Assembly (NCBI RefSeq): GCF_015679265.1
Contig: NZ_CP064942.1
Span: 682,001 to 746,000 of the forward strand
Length of the DNA: 64,000 nucleotides
Reading direction: 5' to 3'
Source of the DNA: Pontivivens ytuae
Lineage (GTDB): Bacteria; Pseudomonadota; Alphaproteobacteria; Rhodobacterales; Rhodobacteraceae
In this document: one piece after another, positions 45,171 to 54,405 of the stretch
Numbering within the stretch: the first letter of the stretch is position 1
Layout: each line of letters starts with the position of its first letter
Program-made: the position numbers and the translations under genes
Notes under the pieces: generated by a model
What the model saw: only the letters and a program-made list of their open reading frames with translations
Told to the model about the DNA's origin: nothing
The model's database searches: none

Positions 45171-46202
45171 TCAGGCCTCCGCCCCCGTCAGGGCCTTCGC
45201 GAATTCGTCGGGGTCGAAGGGGGCGAGGTCGTCGATCTGTTCGCCGACGCCGATCGCGTGGATCGGCAGGCCGAAGCGGTCCGCGAGCGCCACCAGCACG
45301 CCGCCCTTCGCCGTCCCGTCGAGCTTGGTCATCACGAGGCCCGTCACGTCGGCGATCTTCTGGAAGGTCTCGACCTGGCTGAGCGCGTTCTGCCCGGTTG
45401 TCGCGTCCAGAACCAGCAGCGTGTTGTGCGGCGCATCTGGGTCCTTCTTGCGGATCACGCGGACGATCTTGGCGAGCTCCTCCATCAGGTCGGCGCGGTT
45501 CTGCAGCCGTCCGGCCGTGTCGATCATCAGGAGGTCCGCGCCGTCCTCCTCCGCCTTCGTCATCGCGTCGAAGGCGAGGGAGGCGGGGTCGGAGCCCTGG
45601 GCCGCGGTCATCACCGGCACGCCCGCCCGCTCCCCCCAGATCTGGAGCTGCTCGACGGCCGCCGCGCGGAAGGTGTCGCCGGCGGCGATCACCACCTTCT
45701 TGCCCGCGGCGCGGAACTGGGAGGCGAGCTTGCCGATCGTCGTCGTCTTGCCGGAGCCGTTGACGCCCACCACCAGCACGACCTGCGGCTTCTTCGCGTA
45801 GAGCGGCAGGGGCTTCGAGACCGGCTCGATAATGGCGGAGACCTCGGCCGACAGTGCCTGCTGGATCTCGGCCGTGGAGAGGCGCTTGCCGAAGCGGCCC
45901 TCGGCGAGGCGGGCAGCAACCTTCAGCGAGGTCTCCACGCCCATATCCGCCTGGATCAGAAGCTCCTCCAGGCTTTCGAGCATCGCGTCGTCCATGACCC
46001 GGCGCGGCGCCTCGGGCCGGCCGAGCGCGCGGGAGAGGAGGCCGGGGCGCTGGCGCGGCGTCTCCTCGATCTGCTCGACCTTCACGGGCTCCGGGGCGGG
46101 TGCCGGCGCCTCGGCCTGTTCCTCGACGATGGCGTCCAGCCCCTCCTCGATCTTGGAGGAGGATTTGGTGAGCCGGGCCTTGAGCTTGCCGAAGAAGGAC
46201 AT
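45171..46202 (-). CDS. ftsY: Signal recognition particle receptor FtsY
   Basis: The 343-residue protein has an acidic/proline-rich N-terminal region (residues 1-60), then the NG domain with P-loop GVNGSGKTT (146-154), DTFRAAAVEQL, IDTAGRLQNRADLMEEL and TKLDGTAKGG. It docks SRP-ribosome complexes at the membrane for co-translational insertion. The A domain is short, as is common in this group. It follows the FAD oxidoreductase by 30 bases on the same strand. Confidence 0.97.
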   Translation of the reverse strand: MSFFGKLKARLTKSSSKIEEGLDAIVEEQAEAPAPAPEPVKVEQIEETPRQRPGLLSRALGRPEAPRRVMDDAMLESLEELLIQADMGVETSLKVAARLAEGRFGKRLSTAEIQQALSAEVSAIIEPVSKPLPLYAKKPQVVLVVGVNGSGKTTTIGKLASQFRAAGKKVVIAAGDTFRAAAVEQLQIWGERAGVPVMTAAQGSDPASLAFDAMTKAEEDGADLLMIDTAGRLQNRADLMEELAKIVRVIRKKDPDAPHNTLLVLDATTGQNALSQVETFQKIADVTGLVMTKLDGTAKGGVLVALADRFGLPIHAIGVGEQIDDLAPFDPDEFAKALTGAEA

Positions 46203-46232
46203 GGGGGCGCCTTTCGCTGATTGCCCCGTTAC

Positions 46233-47366
46233 CTAGCCGCTGGCCCGCGCCGTGGAAAGGGGCGCGCCGCGCATCCGGGCGGCGACGGCCTCCGGATCAC
46301 CTTCGAGCGCGTCGGCCACGTCTTGGCCGGTGAGCGCGCCGAACTTGAAGCCGTGCCCGGAATCGGCGCTGAGCCAGAGGGTGCGGCCCTCGGCGCGCAG
46401 CACGAACTCTTCGTGTGGCGCCATGAGGTAGAAGTTGGCGACGGTGCGCACCGGGGTGAACCGCTCCGCCCCTCGGAAGCGCTCTTGATAGGCCGCGAGC
46501 ACCGCGGCGGTGTCGTCGGGCGTGGCGGTGCGCTCGCTCTCGGGATCGCCGGGGCGAGTGTGGAGGCCGTAGCCGAGCTTCAGCGGGTGGCCCGCGACGG
46601 GCGGAATGCCCCAGAGGTCGTCCTCACCGCCGAGATCGACCCAGGCGGGGGCGCCGTCCCACGCCGCGCGCACGTCCTCCGGCGGATCGGCGTAGACGAC
46701 AGCGACACGGCGGGCGTGGGTCTCGCGCCGGAACCACGGCGCGAGCGCGGGGAGGCCGACCCCTGCGGCCACGATCAGGTGGTCGGCTTGCAGCGGGCCA
46801 TCGGGCGTCTCGACCCGCGCCGTTTCGGCATCCACCGTGGTCACCGGGCGGTTCGCGAGCAGCGTCACGCCCCGTGCCTCCAGCCAGTGCACCAGGCCCT
46901 CGATGATCCGGTCGGAGAGGAGCGCGCCGCCATCCTCGGTCATCAGCGCGTAGCGGACGCCCGCGGGCTCGACCATCGGGAGTTCGGTGGACAGGTCCTC
47001 GGATGCCACCACGCGGTGCGGCAGGCCGGTCTCGGCAAAGGCCGCTCGTGCGCGATCGGTCCAGTCCCCCGGCTCCCGGCTCAGCGAGAACACGCCGCAG
47101 GGCACGTAGGGCCGCGCGTCGAGATCGGTGAAGAGGCGGTCCCAAGCTGCGGACGCCTCCGGCATCCGCGCGGCGAGCCCCGGTGATCCGGCATAGTGGC
47201 TGCGGATCAGGCGGTGGTGGTCCCAGCTCGCGGCCTCCGGGTTCGGCAGCGGGCCGCGCTCGACCACCGTCACCTGCCAACCGCGCAGGACGAGCTCCCG
47301 CGCGGTGCAAAGCCCGTTGATCCCGGCGCCGACGATGAGGGCGGAGCGACGCTCAGGCATCGTCAT
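46233..47366 (-). CDS. FAD-dependent amine oxidoreductase (DAO / sarcosine-oxidase-like)
   Basis: The 377-residue protein begins with a dinucleotide-binding motif (ALIVGAGINGLCTARELVLR, GxGxxG) and carries DAO-family blocks such as LPMVEPAGVRYALMTEDGGA and LWLSADSGHGFKFG near the C-terminus. The latter matches monomeric sarcosine-oxidase-type enzymes, which oxidise N-methyl amino acids. Substrate is not certain, because covalent-flavin cysteine placement was not checked. It overlaps the DUF2239 gene by 14 bases, so the pair is coupled and probably co-expressed. Confidence 0.88.
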   Translation of the reverse strand: MTMPERRSALIVGAGINGLCTARELVLRGWQVTVVERGPLPNPEAASWDHHRLIRSHYAGSPGLAARMPEASAAWDRLFTDLDARPYVPCGVFSLSREPGDWTDRARAAFAETGLPHRVVASEDLSTELPMVEPAGVRYALMTEDGGALLSDRIIEGLVHWLEARGVTLLANRPVTTVDAETARVETPDGPLQADHLIVAAGVGLPALAPWFRRETHARRVAVVYADPPEDVRAAWDGAPAWVDLGGEDDLWGIPPVAGHPLKLGYGLHTRPGDPESERTATPDDTAAVLAAYQERFRGAERFTPVRTVANFYLMAPHEEFVLRAEGRTLWLSADSGHGFKFGALTGQDVADALEGDPEAVAARMRGAPLSTARASG

Positions 47367-47904
47367 AGGCCAGCATGTGCCGCGCCTGGTCGATGATGTC
47401 CGTGGGCCAGTCGGCCATGCGCGCCTCCATCGCGGGCAGGTCGTCGGCGAAGAGGGCGCGCATCGCCTCCTCGAAATCCGGCAGGTCCCCGGCGGCCGCG
47501 GTCAGGAACTCGCAGGTCGCCTGCTTGCGCGAGGGAGGGACCACATCGGCCGCGCGTTCGGCGCGCCGGGCCTGCTCCACCAGCCGGCGCAGCGTTGCCG
47601 AGGCGCCGCCGGGCTGGGCGGAGAGCCAGTCCCAGTGGCGGGGCAGTAGCGTGACCTCCCGCGCGGTGACGCCGAGCTTCGGGCGGCCGCGGCGAGGCGC
47701 CTCCTCCGGCGTGTAGCGCTCGCGCACCGCCGCGGGTCCGCCGCGCAGGTCGAGGTCGATGACGCGGCCAGTCCGATCGGACCACACGAGGGCATCCTCG
47801 CCGCAGGCCGCGACGGCGGCGGCGACCTCCGGCAGCGGCCCGCGCGCGATGCGGCGGTGCCCGGCGAAGGCGGTGACGGTCTGGGTGGGGTCGATACCGA
47901 GCAT
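47353..47904 (-). CDS. DUF2239-family protein
   Basis: The 183-residue protein (MLGIDPTQTVTAFAGHRRIA) contains the family segments RGRPKLGVTAREVTLLPRHW and WLSAQPGGASATLRRLVEQA, then FEEAMRALFADD. DUF2239 proteins are of unknown function and look like small regulatory or helix-rich proteins. It starts downstream of the palindrome cluster at 47928-48035 and overlaps the following FAD oxidoreductase gene by 14 bases. Confidence 0.85.
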   Translation of the reverse strand: MLGIDPTQTVTAFAGHRRIARGPLPEVAAAVAACGEDALVWSDRTGRVIDLDLRGGPAAVRERYTPEEAPRRGRPKLGVTAREVTLLPRHWDWLSAQPGGASATLRRLVEQARRAERAADVVPPSRKQATCEFLTAAAGDLPDFEEAMRALFADDLPAMEARMADWPTDIIDQARHMLAYDDA

Positions 47905-47927
47905 GATGGGTCCTCCAATGCAACGCC

Positions 47928-48035
47928 TTTTACCCGGATTAAATGAGTCGCACAATCCACCCGGGTAAAAATATCCCGGCGGTGCCCAAGAGTTTTCCCG
48001 TGAAAACTCCTGGAAAAATCTTCGGGGAAGATTTT
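47928..48035. promoter_or_regulatory. Three nested palindromes in the divergent DUF2239/nudC region
   Basis: TTTTACCCGG (47928-47937) pairs with CCGGGTAAAA (47961-47970) across 23 bases. Next come GAGTTTTC-CCGT-GAAAACTC (47990-48009) and AAAATCTTC-GGG-GAAGATTTT (48015-48035). The first may be an operator; the other two are strong hairpins. The DUF2239 gene starts at 47904 and nudC at 48107, on opposite strands. Confidence 0.5.
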
Positions 48036-48106
48036 CGGCCCCGGCTTGGACCCGGCGCACACCCTGTGCTAGCTCCCTGCCGCAGCACCGAAGCGGCGGA
48101 GAGCCC

Positions 48107-49084
48107 ATGCCCGACATCGATGTCACCTTCGGCGGCGCCGATCTCGACCGCGCCGCCCATCTGCGCGACCGGCCCGAGGGGCTGGCGGCCGCCTGGACGC
48201 ATCCCGACACGCGCGTCGCCGCCTTCTGGCGCGGCAAGCCGCTGCTGACCGAGGGCGAGGCGCCGCGCCTCGTCTGGCTGGAGCGGGAGCATCCGGTGCT
48301 GGATCACGCTGAGGAGCCGCCGATCCTGCTCGGCCTCACGCAGGAGGGCGATCCACGCTTCGCCGCCGACCTCACCGGGTGGGAGGCGCCGGTCTCCGAT
48401 CCAGACCTGCTGAAACAGTTCCTCGACCCGTCCCGCAACCCGGCCGAGGGGCTGCCCGAGGGCACGTCCTTCGGCGATCTGCGCGCCAATATGGGCCGCC
48501 TCGAAGGGGGCGATGCGGGCAATGCCGCGATGGCGCGCGGGATGCTGGAATGGCACCGCACCCACCGCTTCTGCGCGCGCTGCGGCCATGCGTCGGACCT
48601 GGCCAAGGGGGGCTGGTCGCGCAAGTGCCCGGCCTGCGGCGCCTCGCATTTCCCGCGCACCGACCCCGTCGTCATCATGCTGGTGACCCACGGCAATGAC
48701 GTCCTGCTTGGCCGCTCGCCGGGCTGGCCCGAGGGGATGTATTCGCTCCTCGCCGGTTTCATGGAGCCCGGCGAAACCATCGAGGCCGCCGTGCGCCGTG
48801 AAACGGTGGAGGAGGCGGGCATCCAGGTCGGCGAGGTCGGCTATCTCGCCTCGCAGCCCTGGCCCTTTCCCGCCTCGCTGATGATCGGCTGTACGGGGGA
48901 GGCGCTGGAGCGCGACCTGCGCCTCGATCCCGTGGAGCTCGACGATGCGATCTGGGTGAGCCGGGAGCGCTGCGCCGCCGCGATGGATGGCCGCGACCCG
49001 ATGCTGCGGCCGGCCAGGAAGGGGGCGATTGCCCGCACCCTGCTCGACCTGTGGTTACGTGATACCTTGCCGGAGACGAATTGA
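48107..49084 (+). CDS. nudC: NADH pyrophosphatase / NAD-capped RNA decapping hydrolase
   Basis: The 325-residue protein has the NudC layout. The zinc ribbon ligands are CARCGHAS and CPACGASH (Cys-x2-Cys pairs), followed by a Nudix box GFMEPGETIEAAVRRETVEE and the NADH-specific SQPWPFPASL. It hydrolyses NADH to NMNH and AMP and can remove NAD caps from RNA. The stop overlaps the next start (TGATG). Confidence 0.96.
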   Translation: MPDIDVTFGGADLDRAAHLRDRPEGLAAAWTHPDTRVAAFWRGKPLLTEGEAPRLVWLEREHPVLDHAEEPPILLGLTQEGDPRFAADLTGWEAPVSDPDLLKQFLDPSRNPAEGLPEGTSFGDLRANMGRLEGGDAGNAAMARGMLEWHRTHRFCARCGHASDLAKGGWSRKCPACGASHFPRTDPVVIMLVTHGNDVLLGRSPGWPEGMYSLLAGFMEPGETIEAAVRRETVEEAGIQVGEVGYLASQPWPFPASLMIGCTGEALERDLRLDPVELDDAIWVSRERCAAAMDGRDPMLRPARKGAIARTLLDLWLRDTLPETN

Positions 49085-49506
49085 TGAACCTCACCGCGAC
49101 CACGATGGTCGACGCCCCGCCGCAGGCCCTCTTCGATCTGCTGAACGATCCAGATCGCCTCGCAGCCCTGACGGAGGCCCTGACGCTGGAGGCCGATGGC
49201 GACGACCGCTGGCAGGCGAGCGCGACGTTCCAGGGGCGGGAGGAGACGGCACAGCTCGACCGCGTCGCCGCCGAAACGCCGGAGCGGATCGCCTATGTCG
49301 CCACGGCCCGCGGGCTGGAGCTGACGGCAACGGCCCAGATCGGGGCAGAGGGCGCGGGCAGTGCGCTCGGCGTCGATCTCAGCCTCGTCTCGCGCAGCAT
49401 GAAGGGCAAGATGATGCTCCAGGGTCTGAAGCTCGCCCAGCCGCAGCTCGAGAAGGGGCTCGGCCGTCTGCTCGACCGGCTGGCGCGGGAGGCGAGTGCC
49501 GCCTGA
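49084..49506 (+). CDS. SRPBCC-family (START-like) protein
   Basis: The 140-residue protein starts MNLTATTMVDAPPQALFDLL, the typical beginning of the polyketide-cyclase/START-like fold, and ends in a long alpha helix (LEKGLGRLLDRLAREASAA). It probably binds a hydrophobic ligand. The start overlaps the nudC stop by one base, so it is translationally coupled to nudC, a link I cannot explain. Confidence 0.85.
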   Translation: MNLTATTMVDAPPQALFDLLNDPDRLAALTEALTLEADGDDRWQASATFQGREETAQLDRVAAETPERIAYVATARGLELTATAQIGAEGAGSALGVDLSLVSRSMKGKMMLQGLKLAQPQLEKGLGRLLDRLAREASAA

Positions 49507-49623
49507 TCCGCAGGCTCGCGCGGTGTTGACCGTGTGGCGGCGGTCTACCATGTCGCGGGTGCTGGACGGACGGACGCCGCGCCGTATCTGCTTTGGCGGA
49601 TCGTCGACCCACCGGAGCCTGCC

Positions 49624-50466
49624 ATGTCCCGCCTCGCCGCCCTCCTCTCCGCCGCCGTGATGCTCAGCGGTTGCTCCGTCTCGGGGGCGCTGAACGCGGT
49701 ATCGGGCTCGGACGAGGTGGATGAGACGCTGAACCTCGCCTACGGGCCGGAGGCGCGGCACCGCTACGACCTCTACACCCCCGTCGACGATGCGAACGCG
49801 CCGATCGTCATGTTCGTCCACGGCGGATCGTGGGAGGACGGGTCCAAGGACATCTACCGCTTCCTCGGCACGGCGTTGGGCGAGGCGGGCTACGCGGTCG
49901 CCGTCATCAACTATCGCCTGAGCCCCGAGGTGCGGTTCCCGGGTTTCGTGGAGGACGCGGCCCTTGCCGCTGACCACCTGCTCGATGACGGGCGCACCGT
50001 GATCCTGATGGGCCATTCGGCGGGGGCGCATATCGCCTCGCTGGTTGCCTATGACCCGCGCTACATGGCCGCACTGGGGCGCTCGAACTGCGATGTCGCG
50101 GGCTTCATCGGACTGGCGGGGGCCTACGAATTCCTGCCGCTTGCGCGCGGCCGCTTCGCACGGATCTTCCCGTCGGAGATCGTGGAGCAGAGCCAGCCGG
50201 TGAACTTCGGCCGCGGCCCGACACCGCCCTCGCTTCTGCTGCATGGCCTGCCTGACCGTACGGTGCATGCGGAGGACACTGAGCTGATGGCAAATGCTCT
50301 GCGGTCCGCGGGCAACCCGGTGCAGGCGGAGTTCTACGAGGGCGTCGGCCATATCGAGATCGTGGGTGCCCTCTCCCGCTACTTCCGCGGCCGCGCCCCG
50401 ACCTATGATGACGTGACCGAATGGCTGGACGCCCGCGCGGCGGCGGGCTGGCCGACGGGGTGCTGA
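49624..50466 (+). CDS. Lipoprotein alpha/beta-hydrolase (carboxylesterase-like)
   Basis: The 280-residue protein has a lipoprotein signal with lipobox LSGC (Cys at about residue 17). Its alpha/beta-hydrolase core has FVHGGSWEDG (oxyanion-hole HGG), nucleophile Ser in MGHSAGAHIAS, and a C-terminal GVGHIEI carrying the catalytic His. It resembles BD-FAE/kynurenine-formamidase-like esterases. The start ATG 49624 is chosen for the lipobox. The protein is probably anchored to the outer face of a membrane and acts on esters. Confidence 0.9.
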   Translation: MSRLAALLSAAVMLSGCSVSGALNAVSGSDEVDETLNLAYGPEARHRYDLYTPVDDANAPIVMFVHGGSWEDGSKDIYRFLGTALGEAGYAVAVINYRLSPEVRFPGFVEDAALAADHLLDDGRTVILMGHSAGAHIASLVAYDPRYMAALGRSNCDVAGFIGLAGAYEFLPLARGRFARIFPSEIVEQSQPVNFGRGPTPPSLLLHGLPDRTVHAEDTELMANALRSAGNPVQAEFYEGVGHIEIVGALSRYFRGRAPTYDDVTEWLDARAAAGWPTGC

Positions 50467-50474
50467 GCGCTACC

Positions 50475-50497
50475 TTCCCCTTGTAAATAAAGGGGAA
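50475..50497 (+). promoter_or_regulatory. Hairpin that buries the hemerythrin ribosome site
   Basis: TTCCCCTT (50475-50482) pairs with AAGGGGAA (50490-50497) around GTAAATA. The right arm contains the only good Shine-Dalgarno sequence (AGGGGA), 9 bases before ATG 50506. It could terminate the upstream transcript, or gate translation of the hemerythrin gene by temperature or binding. This is inferred from base pairing only. Confidence 0.5.
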
Positions 50498-50505
50498 ATT
50501 TCAAA

Positions 50506-50982
50506 ATGACATCTATTTACGATGCGATACTGGACGATCACGCAACCCATCGCGACCTTCTGAACCGCCTCGCCGACACCTCGGGCGACAGCGCGAAGCG
50601 GCGCGAGGCGTGGACCACCTTCTACTACGACGTGAAGAGCCACGCGGCCGCGGAGGAAGAAACCTTCTACTCCAAGCTCATCGCCGAGACCTGGGGCCAG
50701 GACGCCGCCCGGCATTCGGTGCACGAGCACCAGCAGATGGACGACCTGATGGAGGAGCTGAACGGGATGGACATGTCCTCCCCCGGCTGGCTCGCCAAGT
50801 TCAAGGAGCTCAAGCACGAATACGAGCACCACATGGAGGAAGAGGAGAACGAGGTTTTCACCCGCGCGAAGAAGGTGATCGGCGAGGAGGACAACGACGC
50901 CTTCGGCGCCCGCTTCCTCGAGCGGAAGAAGGAAGAGCGCCAATTGGTGGACGAGAAGGTCGAGGACAGCCTCGAGGACTGA
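50506..50982 (+). CDS. Hemerythrin/HHE cation-binding domain protein
   Basis: The 158-residue all-helical protein (MTSIYDAILDDHATHRDLLN) has histidine and acidic clusters in the HHE pattern: DDHATHRDLL, SHAAAEEETFY, HSVHEHQQMDDLM and EYEHHMEEEENEVF. Such proteins bind a di-iron centre and sense or buffer oxygen, NO or iron. The C-terminal part is very rich in Lys and Glu. It has its own leader with a ribosome-site hairpin. Confidence 0.9.
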   Translation: MTSIYDAILDDHATHRDLLNRLADTSGDSAKRREAWTTFYYDVKSHAAAEEETFYSKLIAETWGQDAARHSVHEHQQMDDLMEELNGMDMSSPGWLAKFKELKHEYEHHMEEEENEVFTRAKKVIGEEDNDAFGARFLERKKEERQLVDEKVEDSLED

Positions 50983-51004
50983 TCGGGGCCACCGCCATTG
51001 AGAG

Positions 51005-51520
51005 GTCGTTGAGAGGCCATGGTCGGGCTCGACCCGGTCATCTGCCAACTCGGCGGATCTTCCGGGTCAAAGACCGAGGATGACAGCACTTCCGTCCAGT
51101 GTGACGGCAGACGCCGCCGGGCACCGACCTATACTGGGTGGGCGCATCTCGGCAGCTCCGTCACGGGATCGGAAGGCAATATGTCCGGCGGCGCATCTAG
51201 TCGGATCGCCGTACAGCGCCCTCTCATGGGGAGGGTGAACGCCGTCTTGCAAGCGCTCCAACAGAGCGTTTGAGGCGTGAACGGGCGGAGCCCCGGGTCG
51301 ACGCTGCCCGGCTTCTCAGCCGCGCGGGAGAGTGCTTCGGAGCGATACCACCCCGGACGTGATCCGGGGTCTTTGGCCTCTCAAGACGACGTGATCGAAC
51401 GGTCCCGGCGCTTCGGCCGGGACGGTTGGGACAGGCAGAACCGTGCCGGACTTGATCCGGGACCGCTCAGAAGGAGCGGTAGCGAGCGCGACGGGCTGTA
51501 TCCCCAGGCCGAAACCCGGA
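51005..51520. repeat. Composite intergenic repeat locus R4
   Basis: It contains, in the inverse orientation to R1 and R3, CAAGCGCTCC-AACA-GAGCGTTTG with flanks shared with R1 (GGCGTGAACGGGCGGAGCCC against CTCCGCCCGTTC), and CCCCGGACGTGATCCGGGG with R3 flanks (GGTCTTTGGCC). It also has an ATGGTCGGGCTCGACCCGGTCAT palindrome like that in R1, and a CCGGACTTGATCCGGGACCG block. No gene is supported from 50983 to 51534. Confidence 0.7.
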
Positions 51521-51534
51521 GATCCGCGCCCGCC

Positions 51535-53307
51535 TCACTCCTCCGGGATCACCCGCAGGCGCAACTCCCGGAGCTGTTCGTTGGTCGGGTCCGACGGGCC
51601 GCCGAGCAGCAGGTCCTCGGCGCGCTGGTTCATCGGGAACATGATGACCTCGCGGATATTCGCCGTATCGGCCAGCAGCATCACGACCCGGTCGATGCCC
51701 GCGGCACAGCCGCCATGCGGCGGCGCACCATACTTAAAGGCGTTCAGCATCCCGCCGAACCGCTTCTCCACCTCGGAGGCCGGGTAGCCCGCCAGCTCGA
51801 ACGCCTTGTACATGATCTCCGGCTTGTGGTTCCGGATCGCGCCCGAGATCAGCTCGTAGCCGTTGCAGGCGAGGTCGTACTGGTAGCCGAGCACGTCGAG
51901 CGGGTCGCCCTCCAGCGCCTCCAGCCCGCCCTGCGGCATGGAGAACGGGTTGTGCGAGAAATCGATCCGGCCCTCGTCATCCTTCTCATACATCGGGAAG
52001 TCGACGATCCAGGCGAAGCGGAAGCTGTCGGTCTCGCTGAGGCCCAGCTCCTCGCCGATCACGTTGCGCGCGCGGCCCGCGACACCCTCGAAGGTCTCGG
52101 GCTTACCGCCGAGGAAGAAGGCCGCGTCGCCGACGCCCAGACCGAGCTGCTGCCGGATCGCCTCGGTCCGCTCAGGTCCGATGTTCTTGGCGAGGGGGCC
52201 GGCGGCTTCCATCCCGCCCTCGGCGTCGCGCCAGAAGATATAGCCCATCCCCGGCAGCCCTTGCTCCTGCGCGAACTTGTTCATCCGGTCGCAGAACTTG
52301 CGGCTGCCACCCGTCGGCGCCGGGATCGCGCGGATCTCCGTCCCCTCCTGCTCCAGCAACTTGGCGAAGATCGCGAAGCCCGATCCGCGGAAGTGGTCGC
52401 TGACCACCTGCATCTCGATCGGGTTGCGCAGGTCCGGCTTGTCGGAGCCGTACTTCAGCATCGCCTCGGCATAGGGAATGCGCGGCCAGTCGGCATCGAC
52501 CTTGCGCCCGCCGCCGAACTCCTCGAACAGGCCCTGCACCACGGGCTGGATCGTGGCGAACACGTCCTCCTGCTCGACGAAGCTCATCTCCATGTCGAGC
52601 TGGTAGAAATCGGTGGGCGAGCGGTCGGCGCGCGGGTCTTCGTCGCGGAAGCACGGCGCGATCTGGAAGTACTTGTCGAAGCCGCCCACCATGATGAGCT
52701 GCTTGAACTGCTGCGGCGCCTGGGGCAGCGCGTAGAACTTGCCCGGATGCAGGCGCGAGGGCACGAGGAAGTCGCGCGCGCCCTCGGGGCTGGAGGCCGT
52801 GATGATCGGTGTCTGGAACTCGTTGAAGCCGATATCCCACATCCGCTGGCGAATCGACTTCACCACGTTCGAGCGCAGGATCATGTTGTCGTGCAGGCTC
52901 TCGCGGCGCAGGTCGAGATAGCGGTACTTGAGCCGCGTCTCCTCCGGATAGTCCTGATCGCCGAAGACCGGGAGCGGCAGTTCCTCCGCTTTGCCCAGCA
53001 CCTCCAGCCCCCGGACGAAGACCTCGATCTCGCCGGTCGGGATCTCCGGGTTCACAAGGGCTGCATCCCGCGCCTTCACAGTGCCGTCGATGCGGATCAC
53101 CCATTCGGAGCGGACCTTTTCAAGCTCCGAGAAGACCGGGCTGTCGGTGTCGGCCAGCACCTGCGTCACGCCGTAGTGGTCGCGCAGGTCGATGAACAGC
53201 ACGCCGCCATGATCGCGCACCCGATGCACCCAGCCGGCGAGGCGGATATTATCGCCAACATGCTCCGAACGGAGGTCGGCGCAGGTGTGGGTGCGATAGG
53301 CGTGCAT
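51535..53307 (-). CDS. aspS: Aspartate-tRNA ligase (bacterial/non-discriminating type)
   Basis: The 590-residue protein starts [20 protein letters not shown] with an OB-fold anticodon-binding domain. The class II core includes [20 protein letters not shown] (motif 2 region with FRxE-like residues), the GAD-type insertion, and the C-terminal motif 3 [20 protein letters not shown]. It charges tRNA-Asp, and possibly also tRNA-Asn, since gatA lies at the window end. The start ATG 53307 is chosen by family. No operon partner is obvious. Confidence 0.96.
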   Translation of the reverse strand: MHAYRTHTCADLRSEHVGDNIRLAGWVHRVRDHGGVLFIDLRDHYGVTQVLADTDSPVFSELEKVRSEWVIRIDGTVKARDAALVNPEIPTGEIEVFVRGLEVLGKAEELPLPVFGDQDYPEETRLKYRYLDLRRESLHDNMILRSNVVKSIRQRMWDIGFNEFQTPIITASSPEGARDFLVPSRLHPGKFYALPQAPQQFKQLIMVGGFDKYFQIAPCFRDEDPRADRSPTDFYQLDMEMSFVEQEDVFATIQPVVQGLFEEFGGGRKVDADWPRIPYAEAMLKYGSDKPDLRNPIEMQVVSDHFRGSGFAIFAKLLEQEGTEIRAIPAPTGGSRKFCDRMNKFAQEQGLPGMGYIFWRDAEGGMEAAGPLAKNIGPERTEAIRQQLGLGVGDAAFFLGGKPETFEGVAGRARNVIGEELGLSETDSFRFAWIVDFPMYEKDDEGRIDFSHNPFSMPQGGLEALEGDPLDVLGYQYDLACNGYELISGAIRNHKPEIMYKAFELAGYPASEVEKRFGGMLNAFKYGAPPHGGCAAGIDRVVMLLADTANIREVIMFPMNQRAEDLLLGGPSDPTNEQLRELRLRVIPEE

Positions 53308-53387
53308 TTGGCTCTCCCGGACGGGGTGTTGCGGTCCGCGCCGATACACCTTCTGCGCCGGGGGAAGTCAAGGGAGCCGCGCCGATC

Positions 53388-53615
53388 TCACCCCAGCCGC
53401 GGCCGCCAGTGGAAGAGCGCGACCGAGAGGGCACAAAGCATCAGTGCCACGCCCGCATCCGCCGCACAAAGCTCCGCAAGGCGCGCGGCCTGCGGATGGG
53501 CGAGCGCCAGCGGCAGCACGGGAAGGAGCCCGGAGGCGAGCGCGATGCCCGCAACCTGAGCCGGCCCTCGCCGAGGATGCCGCGGGATCGGAAGGACATG
53601 GGCGGGACGGGTCAT
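53388..53615 (-). CDS. Small hydrophobic protein, unknown
   Basis: The 75-residue product (MTRPAHVLPIPRHPRRGPAQ) has two hydrophobic helices (GIALASGLLPVLPLALA and DAGVALMLCALSVALFH). It lies between tadA and aspS on the same strand. It may be a genuine small membrane protein or a chance frame. I do not recognise the family. GGAGCC precedes the start. Confidence 0.45.
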   Translation of the reverse strand: MTRPAHVLPIPRHPRRGPAQVAGIALASGLLPVLPLALAHPQAARLAELCAADAGVALMLCALSVALFHWRPRLG

Positions 53616-53686
53616 CGGAGGGCTCCTGTGCGGATCGCTGCGGCCGTCAGCCTACATCGACTCGCTATATGGTGCAATATTGCACT

Positions 53687-54136
53687 TTATCGTCTGTCCG
53701 CGAAGAACGTCGTCAGCAGCTCCGCGGCCGCCCGCTCGCCAATTCCGGCATAGATCTCCGGGACATGGTGGCATTGCGGGTGGCTGAAGATCCGCGGCCC
53801 CTGCTCCACCCCACCCGACTTCGGATCGGAGGCGCCGTAGTAGAGCCGCCCGATCCGGGCGTTGGCGATGGCGGCGGCACACATCGGACAGGGCTCGAGC
53901 GTCACATGCAGGTCGCACCCGGTCAGCCGCTCGACGCCGAGTGCCGCGCACGCGGCCCGGATCGCCAGCATCTCGGCATGGGCGGTGGGATCGTTGAGCT
54001 CCCGCGTCCAGTTGCCTGCCGCAGCGATCACCTCGCCGCCGCGCGAGACCACGGCGCCGACCGGCACTTCGCCGCGCCCGGCGGCGGCGCGCGCCTCCTC
54101 CAGCGCGAGATCCATCAGGGAGTTGAACGGGCTCAT
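53687..54136 (-). CDS. tadA: tRNA-specific adenosine deaminase
   Basis: The 149-residue protein (MSPFNSLMDLALEEARAAAG) has zinc-binding motifs HAEM (catalytic His-Ala-Glu) and PCPMC in LEPCPMCAAAIANARI. It converts A34 to inosine in tRNA-Arg. The start ATG 54136 is chosen by family length; an earlier in-frame ATG adds an unrelated leader. Divergent upstream is the pseudouridine synthase gene. Confidence 0.94.
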   Translation of the reverse strand: MSPFNSLMDLALEEARAAAGRGEVPVGAVVSRGGEVIAAAGNWTRELNDPTAHAEMLAIRAACAALGVERLTGCDLHVTLEPCPMCAAAIANARIGRLYYGASDPKSGGVEQGPRIFSHPQCHHVPEIYAGIGERAAAELLTTFFADRR

Positions 54137-54405
54137 CGCCCTTCCCTGCCCCGGCCCGAGGCCCGAAGGCAAGGGCTCCCGCTCCCTCGCCCGCCTGACG
54201 GCAGCCTCGGCGTTGGGCCCAGCGCGCCTACGGCGCGTTCACCAAGGCGCGCCTCCCTCCAACATCCGGCGCCCCCTTTACCGATCTGGCCACGAGACAG
54301 CGCGCCCCGCTCTTTCGACTTCGTTCAAGTATTCCCGCCGGAGGCGCACGCCGCCTGCCCGCGATCACGCTTGCCGCCGGGGCGCGGCGGCGTTACCTCC
54401 GCGCC

